The position numbers were made by a program, and so were the translations under genes. Below the pieces are notes generated by a model, which was given only the letters and a program-made list of their open reading frames with translations, searched no databases and was not told where the DNA came from. A stretch of 64,000 nucleotides of DNA from Enoplosus armatus (Eukaryota; Chordata; Actinopteri; Centrarchiformes; Enoplosidae): contig NC_092180.1 of assembly GCF_043641665.1 (NCBI RefSeq), positions 6,565,891 through 6,629,890 on the forward strand. The letters are read 5' to 3'. Positions 25,501-38,539 of the stretch are shown piece by piece. Positions within the stretch are counted from its first letter, which is position 1, and each line of letters begins with the position of its first letter.

Positions 25501-28500
25501 ACTAAGAAAAAACGAAAAAAAAGAACATCCACCATTTTCTTGTATTTTCTCAGCTGAAGCACTCTAGTTTTCCTTCAGTGTCATATTCAATAACAATAAA
25601 AGAGAAAGTGATACAAGATCACCAACTGTCTGGCACAAGCAGGCCTTGCTTGAAATCACACATCTCCGAGCAGTGTTGCTCGCAGCTTGTCTCAGCAGGC
25701 TCCTTGTTAACAGGATAGCGCCTCCAAATCTGCTCCTGTAACACCTCCCAGCACAGGTCATTACTGCGGAGATCACTGCTGATGCCCAATCAGATCATAA
25801 CACGAAAGCATTTCCTCCAATCAACCTGTGATGCACCGAGGGAACGACACTTATACGCAGGCAGCGAACGTGCATGATAACAATACCCTTAAATAACACA
25901 CAGAAGGGCTGAGAGGGAAATAGGCGGTGGTGGCGTGGCACTAAGGCAAGCATCATTATCACATGGACTGCAGATGAATAGATTTGGTGTGATACTACGA
26001 ACACACCCGAATCCATGTGTGACTGTGCAATTACAGCACATTTACTGCACCAGCTGCTGTATAAATCGTGGAGTTTGTGCAGTGTGGTGTGACAAACGCT
26101 CCCAGGAGATGGAGCGGTGCTGGCTTTGAAGGTGAAATATAGCAGAAATATATTCACACTTGAAGTTGTGTTAAGAGAATATTAAGTCACTGGTACAATT
26201 GGACGACGCAGGAATACTAAATGAAATGACATCAACCTTGTAAATAATCCCAAAAACATGCTGTGTGTCAAGGCTTGTACACAATATTAGAATTCAATCA
26301 AATACTGTTGAGAAAGGCAGAGAGGTGTATGAGTGGACAACGCCAAACTGAGCAGTGGACAGCTCCAGGGTATGAATGAGAACAGGATCAGACAAGAAAA
26401 CAAAGGTTGATCGACGTTAAATGGATAAATGAAGATCCAATTAGGGGGGAAAAAAACATGTCTCAATTGGTGATCATGTTATCAGGAACATAACCAGGAG
26501 GGGAGATTTCTGCAGAGAGGAGAATGTAGTTGTTGTAGTCATGAATGACACCTGTAACAGTGCGGCTGTGGGCGTATTTGGCTGGCTATCCTGCTTTGTA
26601 AATGGTTTGAGGCAGGAATTTACTGCATGTGCTTGTGTGATTGTGTTTAATCCATTGCAAAACAAATTAAATTACAATAACCTCTCAAAATCAGGGAGAC
26701 TTTGTGGCAGTAAAAGGCTAACACAGTGGTACCGTTTGGAGGTACTAGTACTTAACTTGAATATTTCCATGTAATGCAACTTTACTACAACACTATATTT
26801 TCTTTCTTTTTTGAGAGCTATAGTAACACATCATCCTATAAAATATATTGCACTGTTAAAGAACTGCCCAACATTATATTAAGTAGCTAGAATTAGATCC
26901 ACCCAACCAATTACATCATTAAATGTTGATTATACATTAAGAAGTTTCTCCTGCATGAAGTGGAATCAGGTCATAAACACAACAGAAATGTAGCTTTGAT
27001 TCGAAATATGCCCAGATGAGTTAGCTTTGCAGTTCGTCTTGACAAACTATGAAATATATGCATTGTGGACACTTTGAGACAACATTTTATGCTGAAAGTA
27101 CAATGAAAAACTAATATTTTTATATATAATAGCGCAATATAAACTGAGCTTTATAGGTCATGATTGAATGCTCTATATTGCAGGAAATGACCCTTTCATG
27201 TGTTAATTAAATGAAAAGTTTCCAGGCTGTCACTAATCTTGCACCCCCACTTTTAACTATGGCACCCATGACGACAACATAATTATTATTGTTTTTGGTT
27301 TTGGTGCCACCCCAAGTTTTTCATTGGCCCCATCTGGCCACCCCTATGAAAAATGTCTGCGTGCGTTCGTCCCACAGTCCAAAGACATGCAGGTTGAGGT
27401 AAGCGCAGATTCTTAAATTGCCTGTAGGCTTAAACGTGAGTGTGAATGTGTTTTTTCCAAGCTGTCAATAATATTAGCTAGTATCAAAAGCTACTACATC
27501 TGGTGACATTATTTTTTGCAAGCCTTTCATTTGCACTAGAGTACTTTTCATTGTGTTCATTTCTGCTTTTACTTAAGAAAAAGATCTGAATACTTCTTCC
27601 ACCATTGAGCTACTCCTTGTTCTTCCACAATGACACGAGTTGGAAGTAATTATGTGCCTGCGATGACAGGAAATCAACCCAGGCTGTTCTCTGAACTCAC
27701 AGAGCGCCTTACAGAAACTCTCTCTTGACACTGTCTCTACACTGGGGAGTTTGTTCCAGTAGCCTCTCTTTCACTGCTGACATTTTGTGTGACACTTGCT
27801 GTGCTGCTGCCAATTAAGCCATTCATAACCTCAAGACAGTGTGCTTGGCCTATAAAAGCGGGGTGCCATAGTCACTTGTGGGAAAAAACGCATTTCTCTG
27901 ATGTATTGAGGTCTTTTAGGAACATTACTATTCCTTCTGTTCTGTATCAGTGTGATCGGAACAAAAGATCCTTCTCTTGACTGCAGAATTCACTCCACCA
28001 GCTTAAGGAGAGCTGTTTTTTTGTATTTTTAAGATCAATTTTGCTAATTCATGCTCTGGAAATGTTCAATTATTAAAGTGACTTTCAGTGAGAGTCATAA
28101 ACACAAGTGAGATAGCAGTTCAGTTCAGACATTAAGCACAAAGGGAATATTTCAGCATGCCAGTCTGATCTTTTAATATGTCAGGGACTACTGTTTCAAA
28201 ATGTATGACGGTGTTGAATCTGTCAGTGGCGTAAAAGTACGGACAGTCACTAGCATACGGTATAATTAAAGCTTGGATGGATGGATGGAGGGAAAGTGAC
28301 AACTTAGGTCTTGCATTTGACATTACATTTTAATATACAGTATATAAGGTTATACTATCATAAATATACAGCATGAAGCCAATAGTTATAATCAGATTAA
28401 CATAATAATAAGTTAAAGTGGGAGGGTGACCCAAAAACACAAATGAAATTAGTGTCACATCACTCCTGTGTTAACATGTTGTATGTTTTCTGCATTCGTC

Positions 28501-29440
28501 AGCTATAAAGGAGGTCTGTCCATCAGCATTTGGTTACGGGAGTTTTCAAAGCAACATGAGAGAGCTAACAGAGGTCCAATCAGTCTGAATCGGCTGTGCC
28601 AAAATTGCTGGTGCACCGCTTAAAAACAGCAAAATATTTAATATGCAGAGGGGAAACTGGAAAATCATTAGCATTTGTGCCAAATGCAAACCGAATTGAC
28701 AAAAAGGGAACAATCTAGAACTATCCAAGCAAAAGTGAAGTAGTTATTTATACGTTAAACTCCTTTTTTAATAATATTTAATACTGTCTGATTTTAACTT
28801 GTTTATTAATGACAAGAGGTTGTAAGTAAATAGCTTATTAATCACTTCCTGACTGGAGAGAAACAAAGATCGGGGCTGCAAAGCTTTCATTTCATTACCT
28901 GTGTTTTTCAATAAAATGCCATTTAATCATGTTGTTGTCATGGGAGCCAATTAAAAAAAAGTAAATCTCCCACAACCATTTTTCATGTAAACAGGATTAT
29001 TAGCTGAGGTGTCATCCGAATCACTTAAAGCTGAAATGTTTTTTTTTTTATCATTAATATAGATCTCCATCTGTAATATGTAATAAATTAAATATCATGC
29101 GTTCTGTTGTGAACACCACTGCTGACTAACTTCACTATAAAGTATTAAGATACCTGGTCAGTTGAAGACGACAATGATGTTAAACAACATCAGGAATGTG
29201 AGACTATGTGCATTATAACTTCCACAGAAGACATTTTGTGTTTATCTCATTTCAGGGTCTCGGTATTGTGCATGCTGGCTCACTGTCACACTGTCAAGGC
29301 TTACTGGGACACATCTATACAGCTACAACTAACTTGTCTGGTGTACGCAATGGCTTAATATTAAGATGTGCCATATTTCACTTGTGTTTTGGTGTCACGA
29401 TTTTGTTATAACTTTGTCTAAAATGCTGCTAATAAAGACT
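19560..29440. other. Unique AT-rich stretch, no gene recognised
   Basis: Apart from the repeat fragment at 27365 I see no exon with acceptable splice sites. GCATTCTGGGAA words at about 17585 (just left) and 23579 resemble ZNF143-type sites. Confidence 0.4.
27365..27452 (+). repeat. Dispersed repeat fragment (CACAGTCCAAAGACATGCAG family)
   Basis: The words CACAGTCCAAAGACATGCAG, TTAAATTGCC and GTGAGTGTGAATG occur in the order seen in a very common vertebrate dispersed repeat. It is a diverged short fragment. Confidence 0.55.
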
Positions 29441-29443
29441 CAC

Positions 29444-29677
29444 CTGTCACAGTGCAGCGAGTGGATGGTGTGAATCCGGGTGACATATGGAGGCCACTGG
29501 AGGTGCACTTCAGGTTTCCATTGAACAGGTGGAAAAGCCCCCCTCCGGGCATCCAAAGAGTGGACAACCATAATAGTCGGAGGAGCCCCAGTTGGCACGG
29601 TCCCATCCCTCAGTCCCGCGACCAGACAATGTGCCAGGGAGATGGTATGTTGCATGCCAAGGCACAGAGCCATGCCG
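29444..29677 (-). CDS. Candidate exon of unknown gene (minus strand, tentative)
   Basis: The minus strand has a perfect donor, GACAG|GTGAGT (GT at 29443-29442), and an acceptor (GCTGTCAG at 29678) preceded by a very long C/T tract, the complement of the G-rich run at 29696-29735. The 234-bp segment between them is open in one frame as a phase 2-2 exon of 77 codons, ending in a peptide like PPYVTRIHTIHSLHCD; the other two frames contain stops. No domain is recognisable. It lies far upstream of the exon at 12909-12999, so it is either a different minus-strand gene or an alternative noncoding 5' exon. The plus strand is also open across here (150 codons), but its splice signals are weaker. Strand and coding status remain uncertain. 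Confidence 0.28.
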
Positions 29678-29695
29678 CTGACAGCTATGCCAGGT

Positions 29696-29735
29696 GGGAC
29701 GGGGAGGGGGAAGGGGCTGGGGGAGAGGGCCGGGG
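29696..29735 (+). other. G-quadruplex-prone run
   Basis: At least six runs of three to five G within 40 bases, with loops of one to three bases. On the minus strand the same segment is the C/T tract before the candidate exon at 29444-29677. Confidence 0.6.
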
Positions 29736-30039
29736 CCCTCAGAGAGGCAGCGGTGTGTGTCTGTACTATTACAGGACACAATTGTATAAGAAACAATCAC
29801 ACAACAGACGCACAGGCAACTCGAACACACAAACCAGCAGTGATCACTGGAACGAAGCCCTCCATGAAAATGGTGCTCACAGTACAGACAGCTGGTTCCC
29901 ATGAAACACACACAGAGGTCTACATGAAAACAGGCATCTGGAGATTTTATTCAAAGGGAGCGAGACTGTAGCGTCATAATCTCATCATGCAGAATACAAG
30001 ACTATTTTTTCCTCAGCTCAATTTTGTGTTAAATAAGTG

Positions 30040-30445
30040 CTCCGTCATCATAATGAATGATCTCCTAACTTAAAGACGCAGCATCATCGAGCACTTTGCA
30101 GCTCAAAATATTATATGACACCGACAAGCACCCCACTATGACTCTCATCCATCAATCAGCCGGCATTACTACGGGCTCAGCGCTCATCAGCATGCTTGAG
30201 GACGATGAATCATTGTGAGCATTGAGAGGAAAAAAGAAAGGTCAAGCTCGGAGCAAAATGAAGTTGCAGAAGCTTCGCCCTGTTCTGACGTCTCAACGCT
30301 CATCAATCAAGAGCTCGAGCCATTTAGCGATCACAAATCTGTCGCCTGTGTCGACCTCAATCATTTTTTTAAGTATGACTGCAAATTGGTTTATTTAGGA
30401 GGGATTCATACCCACTAATGCATTCATATGCTAATTAAGGGTACT
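30040..30445. other. Candidate conserved noncoding element
   Basis: A unique, repeat-free stretch with several CpGs and, at its right end, ATATGCTAATTAAGG, which overlaps an octamer-like site with a homeodomain TAATTA. Such composition is typical of developmental enhancers. A single sequence cannot show conservation. Confidence 0.25.
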
Positions 30446-30474
30446 GTCAAAAGTCCAGTGCATGATAGTGGTAT

Positions 30475-30490
30475 GGTGCCCCCTGTTGAC
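30475..30490 (-). promoter_or_regulatory. CTCF-like motif
   Basis: On the minus strand, GTCAACAGGGGGCACC matches the CTCF core. Confidence 0.3.
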
Positions 30491-30631
30491 ACATCGTCTC
30501 TGCACCAGTGGCTTTGTTGCCATAGTGATTTATCTAATTGAAAATATTTGACCCTGCCCTACTTTGATTAGATTATCATGCAAAGTGGCACAGTCACAAG
30601 TTTCCCACTAGACTACATTTATACTCTATGA

Positions 30632-31570
30632 TAGTAATAATAATAATAATGGAAAACAAGTTTATTTATGTGGCACTTACAAAACTTACAAAGTGCTTTA
30701 CAGGAAAACCAGGAATAGAAATATAAATGAAATGAAATGATATAAAAATAATACTTTATCAATTGCAACAATCAGTTAAGAGAAAGCCATGAGACCAAAA
30801 TTAGATTTAAGATGGATTTAAAAGGAGGATACTGACTAAAGGATTTAAAGGAGAATGTAAAGGGGCCCTGGACAGGACACCATAAAAGTTATATGATATT
30901 GGATGGGGTTCCTGTTTACCGCCACTATCATGTTTTCCCACATGTGCTTGAAGTGCTTTTACATAGTTCAGTTGTTAGTGACAAGGTGAGATTTTGGAAC
31001 CACTAGCCGTCGCTGCCAGACAGTCTCAAGCAGACATCAGACCCATAGGGGAGTAAGCAGATCACAGATATAATGTAAAACCTTTCATGGTCAAAGATCT
31101 GGTAAAATCTTGTAAGAAGGGCAGCAAGAATTGATGTGATGTGGTCACTTAGAAAGTGTTAAAAGCCAAACAGCAGCTTTGTACAAGTTGTAGTCTTTGG
31201 CTCTTTCACCTGCTGTGACTAGAATAAAGTCAAGGTTGGAGGTGAGAAATAGTTTGGATATCTAAATCTACGAATGAGAGGAATGACCTTATCTTAAATG
31301 AAACAAGACTGCACCACTACAGATTATGAGCATCTTTGACATTATTAGATAAGTACTGAACCCAGGAGGGGTAATTATAATGATCTCCGATTTGGAGTCA
31401 TTTAAAAGCAGGAAATTATGAATACATATGATATATGCTACATCTAAAATATATATTATAGGATTATAAACTGCCATACAAGCATGTATAAAATCATTAT
31501 GAAAGAAGGATGCACATTTTTCTACTTTCCATGTAGGACATATGTGATTCGAAATAGATTTCCTTTTCAT
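30632..31570 (-). mobile_element. Decayed L2/CR1-like LINE, 3' half
   Basis: Read on the minus strand, 31417-31361 encodes NFLLLNDSKSEIIIITPPG, matching the [N/D]FLxLNxxKTExLxxGP motif of fish non-LTR reverse transcriptases. Further fragments in shifting frames, such as RLQLVQSCCLAF near 31200, match the end of the RT domain. The 3' end has the familiar tail CTGTAAAGCACTTTG...TAAATAAACTTG and finishes in an (ATT)n run (plus-strand TAATAATAAT at 30635-30650), the usual simple tail. Stops, frameshifts and deletions are many; the 5' part and endonuclease are missing. Clade is inferred from motif style. Confidence 0.7.
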
Positions 31571-32513
31571 GTAAGATACAGTTTAACCTTGAACAGTATT
31601 ATTGTGATTCAGCCACAACAATGGGAGTAATTCTCAACCAAGGAAGACAACACTGGTCTACTCTGCTCGCCACCGACTCTTTTCTTCCACTGTGGCCAGA
31701 TTACATTGTGGAAAAGCAATTAACACATGGATTACTATAAAAGCTTTTGAGATGCATATCTTCAGGAACAAAAAAAAAAAGCCTTTAGTATGTTTGTGTG
31801 CTGTCTTCACTTGGCATGAAATATATGTGGTGTGACGGTGGTATATATGGGAGGAGGGAAGTTGACATGATTCATATGCACATATTTCAGAGAATGTTTT
31901 TGGTGGATTAAAGGCACTACTTTTAAAAATAGAAGCGCAGCGATGCGTCTTTAATCTAAGTATGAACATCACACTGGCCATCAGCGTTAATCCCACTGCA
32001 ACAATAAATGCACGTCAAGATAAAACGCAGCAGCCATCAGTGATGTCGTCCAACAGCACAGAGATGCTGAGAGTTCAGAGAGAGATGAAATGAGAGCGAG
32101 CTGGAGCTGAGCCAGTGGAGCTGTTCATCTTACAGACAGAAGTGGAAGGGGAAATGTGCTCCTCTCCACTAAAGACAGCCGTGATGATGAATGGGACTCT
32201 GTGAGGCCAGTTAAACATCTTGTTATTGTGTGAATGGAGGGTGTGCAGCTAGTGTGCCGTTTTCATATGATCATAGTCTGCAGATGAGTTAATGATTATG
32301 GGCCAGAGCTCATAAATGATATGGTATTACAATATTACAGCTCAGTGTGTGGAGTTGTACCATCGGTGTCTGAATAAGTTAGCCTCATTCTTGGTCTCAA
32401 GTGTTAAGAAATGCGTCTTAGTGACAGAATAAAAGACTATAGTCTTGTATTAACCTATGTCCTTTTATCCAGTCATTGTTTTTATATTGTTTTACTAAAT
32501 TAGCATGCTGTGC

Positions 32514-32934
32514 CCCAATTTCATACTATATACGCGATGTACTATAACGCTCCGTTTTTGCAGTTATTACACAAGAAAATCATGTTTTGCACTAACAGGA
32601 AATTAAGCAATATGTGCACTGAAGGACATTTTTTGAAAATACAGCTTGGACTGTCAATGTAATCTCATAAGGAGAATGCAAAATGTTTTCCAAAGATTTA
32701 ACACTTTGTTTTATTTTGAAAGTTCATCCTTGAGCTGTCGTACCACTGTCCACAGTTTGTTTTAATGTTTTTGCAGCTGTGAGCAGCTCCTCCTTTATCT
32801 TTGTGCATTGCATTGTGAGACAATAGTGTCCATCAATAGCACAGTTGTGTACTATAAATATGTACTTTGGAATTACAGTAGGACGCAGCACCAATATACT
32901 ACACTACTACTTTACTATATAGTATATTAGTTGG
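32514..32934. mobile_element. Possible degenerate MITE
   Basis: ATTTCATACTATATACGCG at the left and ACTATATAGTATATTAG at the right give loosely self-complementary ends around AT-rich noncoding DNA with GTAGGACGCAGCACC near the right end. Ends are too degraded for firm assignment. Confidence 0.28.
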
Positions 32935-33609
32935 AGGGCAGGGAAGGGCCAAACATCACAGGCCAAACTAAGACTCACACACCGCTAATTTTTCTTAAAA
33001 TGTCACATCACGCAGATTTTCATGTCATCTGACAGCTCCAGTTGAGTATATGACTGCAACTGGTGAAGAATACTGCGCACCGTCAATATAGCACTGCATC
33101 TATTAGACCTGCTGGTGCTTTTTCACCCAGACAGTAATCACGTGAGGCATTAATGCTTATTTGCTTTTTCATTTTGGCACCAAGTCATATGTACTGAAGC
33201 TTTCAGAAACTTCCAGGTCATAGTTAACAAGTCATAATTGACTTGGATGTTGACATGAATGGTATTTGCAAGTCGGACACTGTTATAATTATGGCAGCTC
33301 CCACATGGCACCAGTCGTCTCCTGGGCCGTCAGCACTGTTTCCATCTGTCTCTCTCCTCTTTCTAGACTGATCCCATGTTTCCCTTTCATTATCATCTGG
33401 TTTCTCTCGTCTCAAGACCCCCGTTCTCATGTGGTTTTCTTCTCAAATTCTTTCCTCTGAGGTCTGCTGTCCCCAGTTCCCTGTTGTTCTACTTAAGGTG
33501 GTCTTTGAATCCTTCTCTCCCTCTGTCTGTCTCCTTATTCTTTCTCTCTCCCCCCTCTGTCCCTCCTCCTCTTCCAGGTCACACTCCTACCTCTCATTAT
33601 CATCTACAC

Positions 33610-33640
33610 CATCATCATCATCATCATTATCATCTTCACC
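33610..33640. repeat. (ATC)n microsatellite
   Basis: ATCATCATC run in a long C/T-rich segment (33330-33800) that makes Ser-rich open frames by chance. Confidence 0.8.
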
Positions 33641-34174
33641 TGGTTCACCAGACTCACTTCCCACCTGCTGCATCCTGGAGGCTCCTCGTGACCTCATATC
33701 TCGGTGCACAGCTCTCTCACTGTGTCTAGTGGGCCGACAGCTCAGTCTGTCCCTCTGTGTGTCTCTTCATCTGCCTTCCTCTGCAGTTACAGCAGGTACT
33801 GACCAATCACTGCCAGGGGGGAGAGGAGCCTTCTAATTAAGCACAGCTGCAGGAAATATGCCCTCTCAACCTTTATTAATTCAACAAAAAACATGGAACA
33901 GCAAAATTATGCAAGAAACACACAAACACCTAAAAGCTAATCTACAGCAAAAATAAACACTGAGACTCACATCAAGTCATAAAAAAGCTCAAGTTTTGAT
34001 TTGCTGGATCATGTCAGCACAGCAGTCATTTCAGCAGTTGTCCTGGTAAATCACAATGTACCGTAAAGGCAACACAGACACCGGTAGAAGCTTCTGACTT
34101 GGTCTTATATATAATGGCTGCATTATTTCCTTTTCTTGACCACTCGAAGGCAGAAAAACTCCACAACAAGCTGA

Positions 34175-34177
<3 letters not shown>

Positions 34178-34219
<42 letters not shown>
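34178..34219. repeat. (CA)n microsatellite, ~21 units
   Basis: Uninterrupted CA tract; it precedes the SINE fragment. Confidence 0.9.
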
Positions 34220-34220
<1 letters not shown>

Positions 34221-34244
34221 ACACATTATCACCTTATCAAGTTG

Positions 34245-34375
34245 TCCATTGGGTTGACCACATGCATTTGAGGTAAAGATGCTGGTCATGAACCATAACG
34301 TCCTCGGTTTGAATCTGGCTGGGGACCTTTGTTGCATTTCTCTCTCAGCCGCTTCTTGTCATCTTCTCTCCATTA
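34245..34375 (+). mobile_element. tRNA-type SINE fragment
   Basis: A box-B-like GGTTTGAATCT at 34306-34316 is followed by GGCTGGGGACCTTTGTTGCA and a C/T-rich stretch, the arrangement of a common percomorph tRNA-derived repeat. No complete tRNA cloverleaf is present. It follows directly after a long (CA)n tract. Confidence 0.5.
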
Positions 34376-34394
34376 TAATAAATGCACATGGAAA

Positions 34395-34860
34395 CATGTT
34401 AGCAAACAATTGCCTATTTACACACCCAGCAGACACGGAGCAACATTAGCATTCATTTAGAGTTGTGTTTCTGTCCACCTGATGAATGTAAGTCCAATAT
34501 TCATTACTTTTAGCTCTGTCTTGGTCTCCACCGACAACTGAGAAAATGATATATATAGATATTCAGTCTTTAACTGCTAAATGTTCATCTTCCTTCACCA
34601 GTTATTTACTCATTTCTGCTGTCTGCTGTTTTGCACCGGGCAGGTAGTGTACAGTGGTTTATCAGAGTTTGTTTGCAACAAATAGAAGAGAAACAAATGT
34701 GTGGGGCAATAAAAACAAAATGTAAGTAAAAGAGGCTGAAAAAGCTGGGTGATTATACTCTGTAGGTTTTACACTATAAGTGACCACTTTCACATTATAA
34801 ATTATTCTATTGTTAATAAAAATATATAAATGGAGCTTTAATGTTCCAAAATGTATGTAG
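34395..34860 (+). repeat. Dispersed repeat family X, copy 1
   Basis: This copy contains GCAGACACGGAGCAACATTA, GTCCAATATTCA, TTGGTCTCCACCGAC, AACTGCTAAATG and CACCAGTTA in order. The same order occurs at 49485-49800 and 59815-60530. No coding capacity is visible. It is a known type of noncoding teleost repeat that I recall without a name. Confidence 0.7.
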
Positions 34861-36348
34861 TTGTGACTTCTTTATGTTTTGTGTTAAAATATTCAGAGCA
34901 TACCTTGCCTTTTTTATTCTTATACTTAGTTTATGCAAAGTAATAGTAACTCAGAGTGAATGAAACAAGAAAACTCTTGAGTGAGCAGTATGCCCGCGGG
35001 GCAGGAGGTTCTCTACCACGTGAGGGGTAAATAATATATATGCACTAAACTGACGCAGATCTTATACAGTTGACGTTGGTCCATTTAACTCAAAATGCTT
35101 TAAGATGTGACATTGACTCAACACATGAGCGCTTCGTACGTGGGCACCAAATAGAAAAACCAGTGGGACTCTAAACAAAAAGCATGTGGAAACATTCAGC
35201 GGATGTTTCGTGATATAAAACATGACCAGAAACATGTCAGCTGGTTTTCAATGACTAGGGACCTATGGACCCAACGTCTGATTGCCTTGCAGGTGAAACC
35301 ACTTCTCATGTGGCAGAGAAGGCCATCTGGCACAAGACACACCACAGTTTTGATGAAATAAGCCAGATCACATTTTTTTGTGACCCTGTGCAGTGAACTT
35401 GAAAAAATACAGTGAATTTATGAGTATCAGCAGTGGTATTTTTTCTTCAGCTTGTTCTTAAGGAGAAGCTTATAGGATGTCATATGAAATGATTGGACGA
35501 TTCAAAATTGAGGCCGCGACTGGCCAAACGCTCGACCAAGCAAGAGCCCGAAGTCTCTCGACTTCTCATCGACCATCTGGACGTAACTCAAGACGAGGCA
35601 CGGAGCCAAATTTAAACAATCCCTCCTCTGGGCCGTTGGGCTGACTGATGAGGTGCTACGCAGCAGCCATGACCCCGCTCAGCTCTCTGCTTTTTCCAAT
35701 AACAACATACACTCATAGTGGCATGTCCGTGCTGCCAAAGAGCATTGCCCCTGATATAACTGTCTCCATTACACAATGTGTCACTATGGCTGTATGTGAG
35801 TGCTCACATACATGGAGCGGGGAGGGTGTTTTGGCGCATTCCACAGTGAGGCCCATTGTATAGAAGCCACAGGGCCCATAATAAAACCCAGCGACTGTAA
35901 AACATGACATTTGACAGTAGCAGAGTAACCTGAGAGATTTGACTCCGGATCTCATGAATGGCATAGCTGGAAGTAATGGCCGTGCACTAATGAACGCTGG
36001 TGTTTATTTTAGCCGTTTAAAGTGGTAAAACAAACACTTAACCACTGTCCCCCATGGTTACTTTATATCTTGAAAAGCCAGTCATAGCAGTGTGCAGTTT
36101 TCATTATGTTGCTCAAACTGGTAAAAGCAACACCCTGTGGGATGGGAAAGCTCTTAATATTTCAAGAGTCACCACAGCATCTTTGGTGAATTTGTCACAA
36201 TGACTTCCTTTCCCAAACCTGCACTGCTGACCCGTTCTTTTCCCCTGCACCTCTGTTGCCATGACCTTGAAGACAGCTCACCTAAATCTGGTTTAAATTA
36301 CCCCATATGACTGACTGAAAGCCACACAACCCCCAATTCCTCAACAAA

Positions 36349-36360
36349 CCCCCCCCCCCC
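36349..36360. repeat. Poly-C tract
   Basis: Twelve consecutive C. Confidence 0.9.
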
Positions 36361-37733
36361 ACCAATGTGAGCTGAGAAGAAGCAACCCCAGCTCAGACAG
36401 CCTCTCAATATCTCCGGCTTTCAAACACCGCCAGGCAGCCTTTCTCCTGGCTGCCCCGCTCCCTGTCCTTGCTTCAGCCTGAAGGACTGCCTCCTCCTAT
36501 ACGGATTAACACAGCCATTTTATTCAGAGGAATCAGCCCGGAGCAGGTGCTGCACTGATCCAATAATCTCCACGTCAGATGGATTACCTGGCTCTTAATC
36601 AATGATACGATTGACACATCCACATCAGAAATACAGTTCCTATAAGCGTTGGCGGCGTCTGCTTTAAACTGATAAAAGCATTTCACAGTCGAGCGCATTT
36701 AAGAGTGCCTTTCTTTTACTTTCTCATGTGAAAGAGTCAAGGATAAAAACGAGGATCCGCTCCTTTCTGAATGGCACTTTTCTGATTTTGCTCATTCAAA
36801 TCAAGCCATTTGAGTTTGAGAGCACAAAACTTCAACTGGCCCATAAAAGCTGGCCATAAGGAGCACATTATAAATCCATCCATCATTCATGTGAACAGCT
36901 TCGTATCAACTAATTTCTGACAGGTTATTTTTGGATCCCCCTCCTTCTATCTTTTTTTCCCTGCCCTTACGCCTCCCTGCTTCCATAATGACAGCAACCT
37001 GTGGAGCCGTGCAAGCCGTGCAAGCTGCAGATACGTTTCCGACGACTTGCTTGCTGGCTCTGGCGGAGGCTTCTGTGTGATAGGCAGAACATGATTAATG
37101 AGCAGTCTAAATGCAGCACAGGAAATGTCCGCTTTTTCAGCTCATAACATTTCAAGAAGCTGACAGAAATGAAGAGGTCCAAGAACGGAGCCCTGAGGGA
37201 CTCCCCACTGCTGCCTGCAACAATGCTGTCTGTCTCTTTGAGCTCGACAGTAAACAGGTGGCTGGTTCACATAGATGGATGTCTTCCTACACAAAACACT
37301 AACGGAAGATATCAGGCATTTGGCCCTCTCGTGTTAACAGCAGTGAGCACTACACTGTATCAACACCCCTCTGTGACTCTATTAGCTCTGTCATCGCTCA
37401 TCAGCTAATTACTGCAGCTATACATCTTCACTGTCTTTATTCATGCTGCTACCTCTGGCAAGATCACCTGCTGATGATGGTGTCGGATCAGAAATTAATT
37501 ATTTTTTGTTTTTATGTGTGTATGATCAATGAGACTGCACAATAACAAACCATATTTTCTATATTATGTTATATCATTCTTCTATTATGTTACTGTATTG
37601 TTATCTCATGTTTACTACGTCATCATACATCATATTTTTACATCATGTTTCACATTATACTTGATTTATTAATTATTGATACAAACTATGTATAAATAAA
37701 TATTCTAAACATACTGTATCTACTGTTATTTTC

Positions 37734-37802
37734 AAGTCAGGTCAATTTTATTTATATAGCCCAATATCACAAATCATAATTATGCCTTAGGGGGCTTTAT
37801 CA
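37734..37802 (+). repeat. Percomorph dispersed repeat fragment
   Basis: TCAATTTTATTTATATAGCC, followed by CAATATCACAAATCA and GGGGGCTTTA, is a frequent interspersed word order in percomorph genomes. Only about 70 bp is recognisable. Confidence 0.55.
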
Positions 37803-38536
37803 CTACTATCTATCACTATATTTACTTTATCAGAAAATATTGAAAACTGTATTTCTACCTCTCTGCTCCGGTTCTTGTGCTGCTGTAATGCAAAATTTCT
37901 GTCTTGGTGATCCATAAAGATTTATTTGTAAATCTTTATTTAACCCTATCATTTATAAGCAGTATATAAACAACACATAATAAATGGTTTATAACACACT
38001 ACCATTAGATGGACCTTGGGTAAAAAAGTTTAAAAAAGTCGAACTATTATTTCCAAGGTAAAGAATTAACCTTCGAGGTCTTTAAGTTTTGAACACATTT
38101 GTAGCCAGTTTAAAACCATGTTATAAACTGTGATCATACGTCATTAAATATACCACAGCTATGTTATACTGTGTTATATATAATTGATTATCTGCTTACA
38201 ACTATATTATAGTGTGTATAGTGTGCTGCTTACAAATGCCAGACAGGGATGGTTACAGGAAAGGGTTAACGCTTTGTCTTATTCTTTCTAACTTTAGTCT
38301 CCGAGGTGAGCATTGTTGTGTATTTTGAGATTTTTCACACGCCAGATGTTGCTGTGTGTGAGCATATTCTCAGCAGTTCAACATGTCAGCATCATGAAAA
38401 TCTTATACTGACTTGCAGTAATGTATATGCACTAGCATTTGTAGAAATCCAGGTATGCTTCCAGCTTTTTCCTCCCTTTTTCTTTGTTTTGACCTCCCAT
38501 TCCTCTTCCCCTGTGTTGCTATGCAGCATACACCCT

Positions 38537-38539
<3 letters not shown>

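Larger units (their letters stand above)
31571..34177. other. No gene recognised; possible degenerate MITE and C/T-rich tract
   Basis: Contains the tentative element at 32514-32934 and a long pyrimidine-rich segment with an (ATC)n tract. Confidence 0.4.

Noticed and set aside
29452..29904. 150-codon plus-strand open frame
   Set aside because: Overlaps the GC-rich island; minus-strand splice signals are stronger and the peptide has no known features.
33376..33836. Ser/Pro-rich open frames on the plus strand
   Set aside because: They are translations of a C/T-rich, ATC-repeat low-complexity tract; all frames stay open for compositional reasons.
34306..34316. Possible tRNA gene from a box-B match
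   Set aside because: No box A or cloverleaf; the flanks fit a SINE fragment.
34026..34337. Cys-Val repeat frames
   Set aside because: Translation of the (CA)n/(GT)n tract.
34985..35003. GC palindrome TGCCCGCGGGGCA
   Set aside because: Short and imperfect, with no supporting context.
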